From Desulfatitalea alkaliphila (lineage in GTDB: Bacteria; Desulfobacterota; Desulfobacteria; Desulfobacterales; Desulfosarcinaceae): a stretch of 64,000 nt of DNA. Every line of letters starts with the position of its first letter. Position 1 is the stretch's first letter. The notes under the pieces were generated by a model. It did no database searches. It was not told the origin of the DNA and was given only the letters and a program-made list of their open reading frames with translations. Below, piece after piece: positions 63,583 through 64,000 of this stretch. The position numbers and the translations under genes were made by a program. The DNA lies in the NCBI RefSeq assembly GCF_022968795.1, contig NZ_JALJRB010000014.1, positions 1 through 64,000 of the forward strand, written 5' to 3'.

Positions 63583-64000
63583 CTAGGTCAAGGCCGCGCC
63601 GTCGGTCATTGCAGCTTGCACCAGGTGTTCGTAACGCTTGCAATACTCGGGGCGTTCCCGCTGGACAAAGACGCCGCGCGGTATCTTTTCGGGATCGGCC
63701 GGCTGCTTATCCAGCGGGACGGTCCCCTCCTTGTAGCGGCGCAGCATCTCCACCGCATCCCCCTGCTTGTTCTTGCGGCCGAAGTAGGTGGGGCACTGGC
63801 TCATCACCTCCACCACCGCGAACCCGGGGTGAACGATGGCTTCGGCGATCCGTTTGCGGATCTCCTGGACGTGGTAGGTGGTGGTGCGCGCCACGTAGGA
63901 GGCGCCCGCCGCGGTCGCCAGGGCGACCGTGTCGAAGTCCGGATCGATGGTGCCGAAGGGCGCCGTGGTGGCCGTGGTGGCTTCGCCGGACAGGGGAGAG
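63583..64000 (-). CDS. korB: 2-oxoacid:ferredoxin oxidoreductase, beta subunit (KorB-like), 5' end cut by window
   Basis: The open frame runs off the right edge of the window, so only the C-terminal part (about 138 residues) is visible. The visible start reads ...TTATTAPFGTIDPDFDTVALATAAGASYVARTTTYHV when read in pieces, the standard KorB sequence, followed by FAVVEVMSQCPTYFGRKNKQG. The GTG at 63894 inside this segment is not the true start. This thiamine-diphosphate-binding subunit pairs with the gamma subunit next to it. Confidence 0.9.
   Translation of the reverse strand, partial: SPLSGEATTATTAPFGTIDPDFDTVALATAAGASYVARTTTYHVQEIRKRIAEAIVHPGFAVVEVMSQCPTYFGRKNKQGDAVEMLRRYKEGTVPLDKQPADPEKIPRGVFVQRERPEYCKRYEHLVQAAMTDGAALT

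Overview
The window is a GC-rich (roughly 60 %) bacterial chromosome segment. It probably comes from an anaerobic deltaproteobacterium (Desulfobacterota, Desulfosarcina-like). The basis is a 2-oxoacid:ferredoxin oxidoreductase beside a very large class II NAD-glutamate dehydrogenase, a DMSO-reductase-type molybdoenzyme, sigma-54 control, many PAS/receiver kinases and an MglA GTPase. The phylum is inference; no rRNA or tRNA gene is seen.

Layout. 0.3-3.2 kb: molybdopterin oxidoreductase plus four-cluster ferredoxin subunit. 3.4-6.5 kb: a PAS/sigma-54 activator, then a lipoprotein epoxide-hydrolase-like enzyme preceded by a large inverted repeat and a good -24/-12 promoter. 6.6-9.2 kb (minus): Zn/Cd P-type ATPase and its ArsR repressor with a recognisable promoter/operator. 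9.4-31.6 kb: sixteen co-oriented, often overlapping signalling genes: five histidine kinases, ten receiver domains in eight proteins, a CarH-like B12 domain, an HDOD protein, two EAL proteins, an MglA GTPase, and a receiver-MshEN-GspE/PilB ATPase-double-zinc-ribbon fusion. 31.9-32.8 kb: orphan ZnuA-like protein.

32.9-44.5 kb (minus): a nine-gene probable operon with an inactive-looking formylglycine-generating-enzyme-like protein, an ADP/ATP-translocase-like transporter fused to HEAT repeats and a cyclic-nucleotide-binding domain, a GshB-like ATP-grasp ligase, a complete peptide ABC importer and an N-formylglutamate-amidohydrolase-family protein. Divergent from it (44.7-47.3 kb) lie a GNAT acetyltransferase, a RimK-like ATP-grasp ligase and a PP-loop protein with a Cys knuckle, then a class III nucleotide cyclase with unusual specificity residues (47.6-49.0 kb). 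I read 32.9-49 kb as a candidate small-peptide/amide synthesis, uptake and turnover locus with a cyclic-nucleotide branch.

49.1-50.5 kb (minus): LeuT-type Na+ symporter. 50.8-59.6 kb (plus): DcmR-like regulator, TVP38-type membrane protein, BioB-like radical SAM enzyme, SsuABC/TauABC-type importer, MerA-like flavoprotein disulfide reductase, a 58-residue ORF, AhpD-like protein and DUF547 protein; a 39-bp direct repeat follows the importer. 59.8-64.0 kb (minus): KorB (cut by the window end), KorC and glutamate dehydrogenase, together a route from glutamate through 2-oxoglutarate to succinyl-CoA and reduced ferredoxin.

The strongest candidates for undescribed biology are the signalling island built around the receiver-PilB fusion, and the ATP-grasp/GNAT/PP-loop/peptide-transport locus. 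Everything here comes from reading the sequence and translations by eye; no homology search was run.
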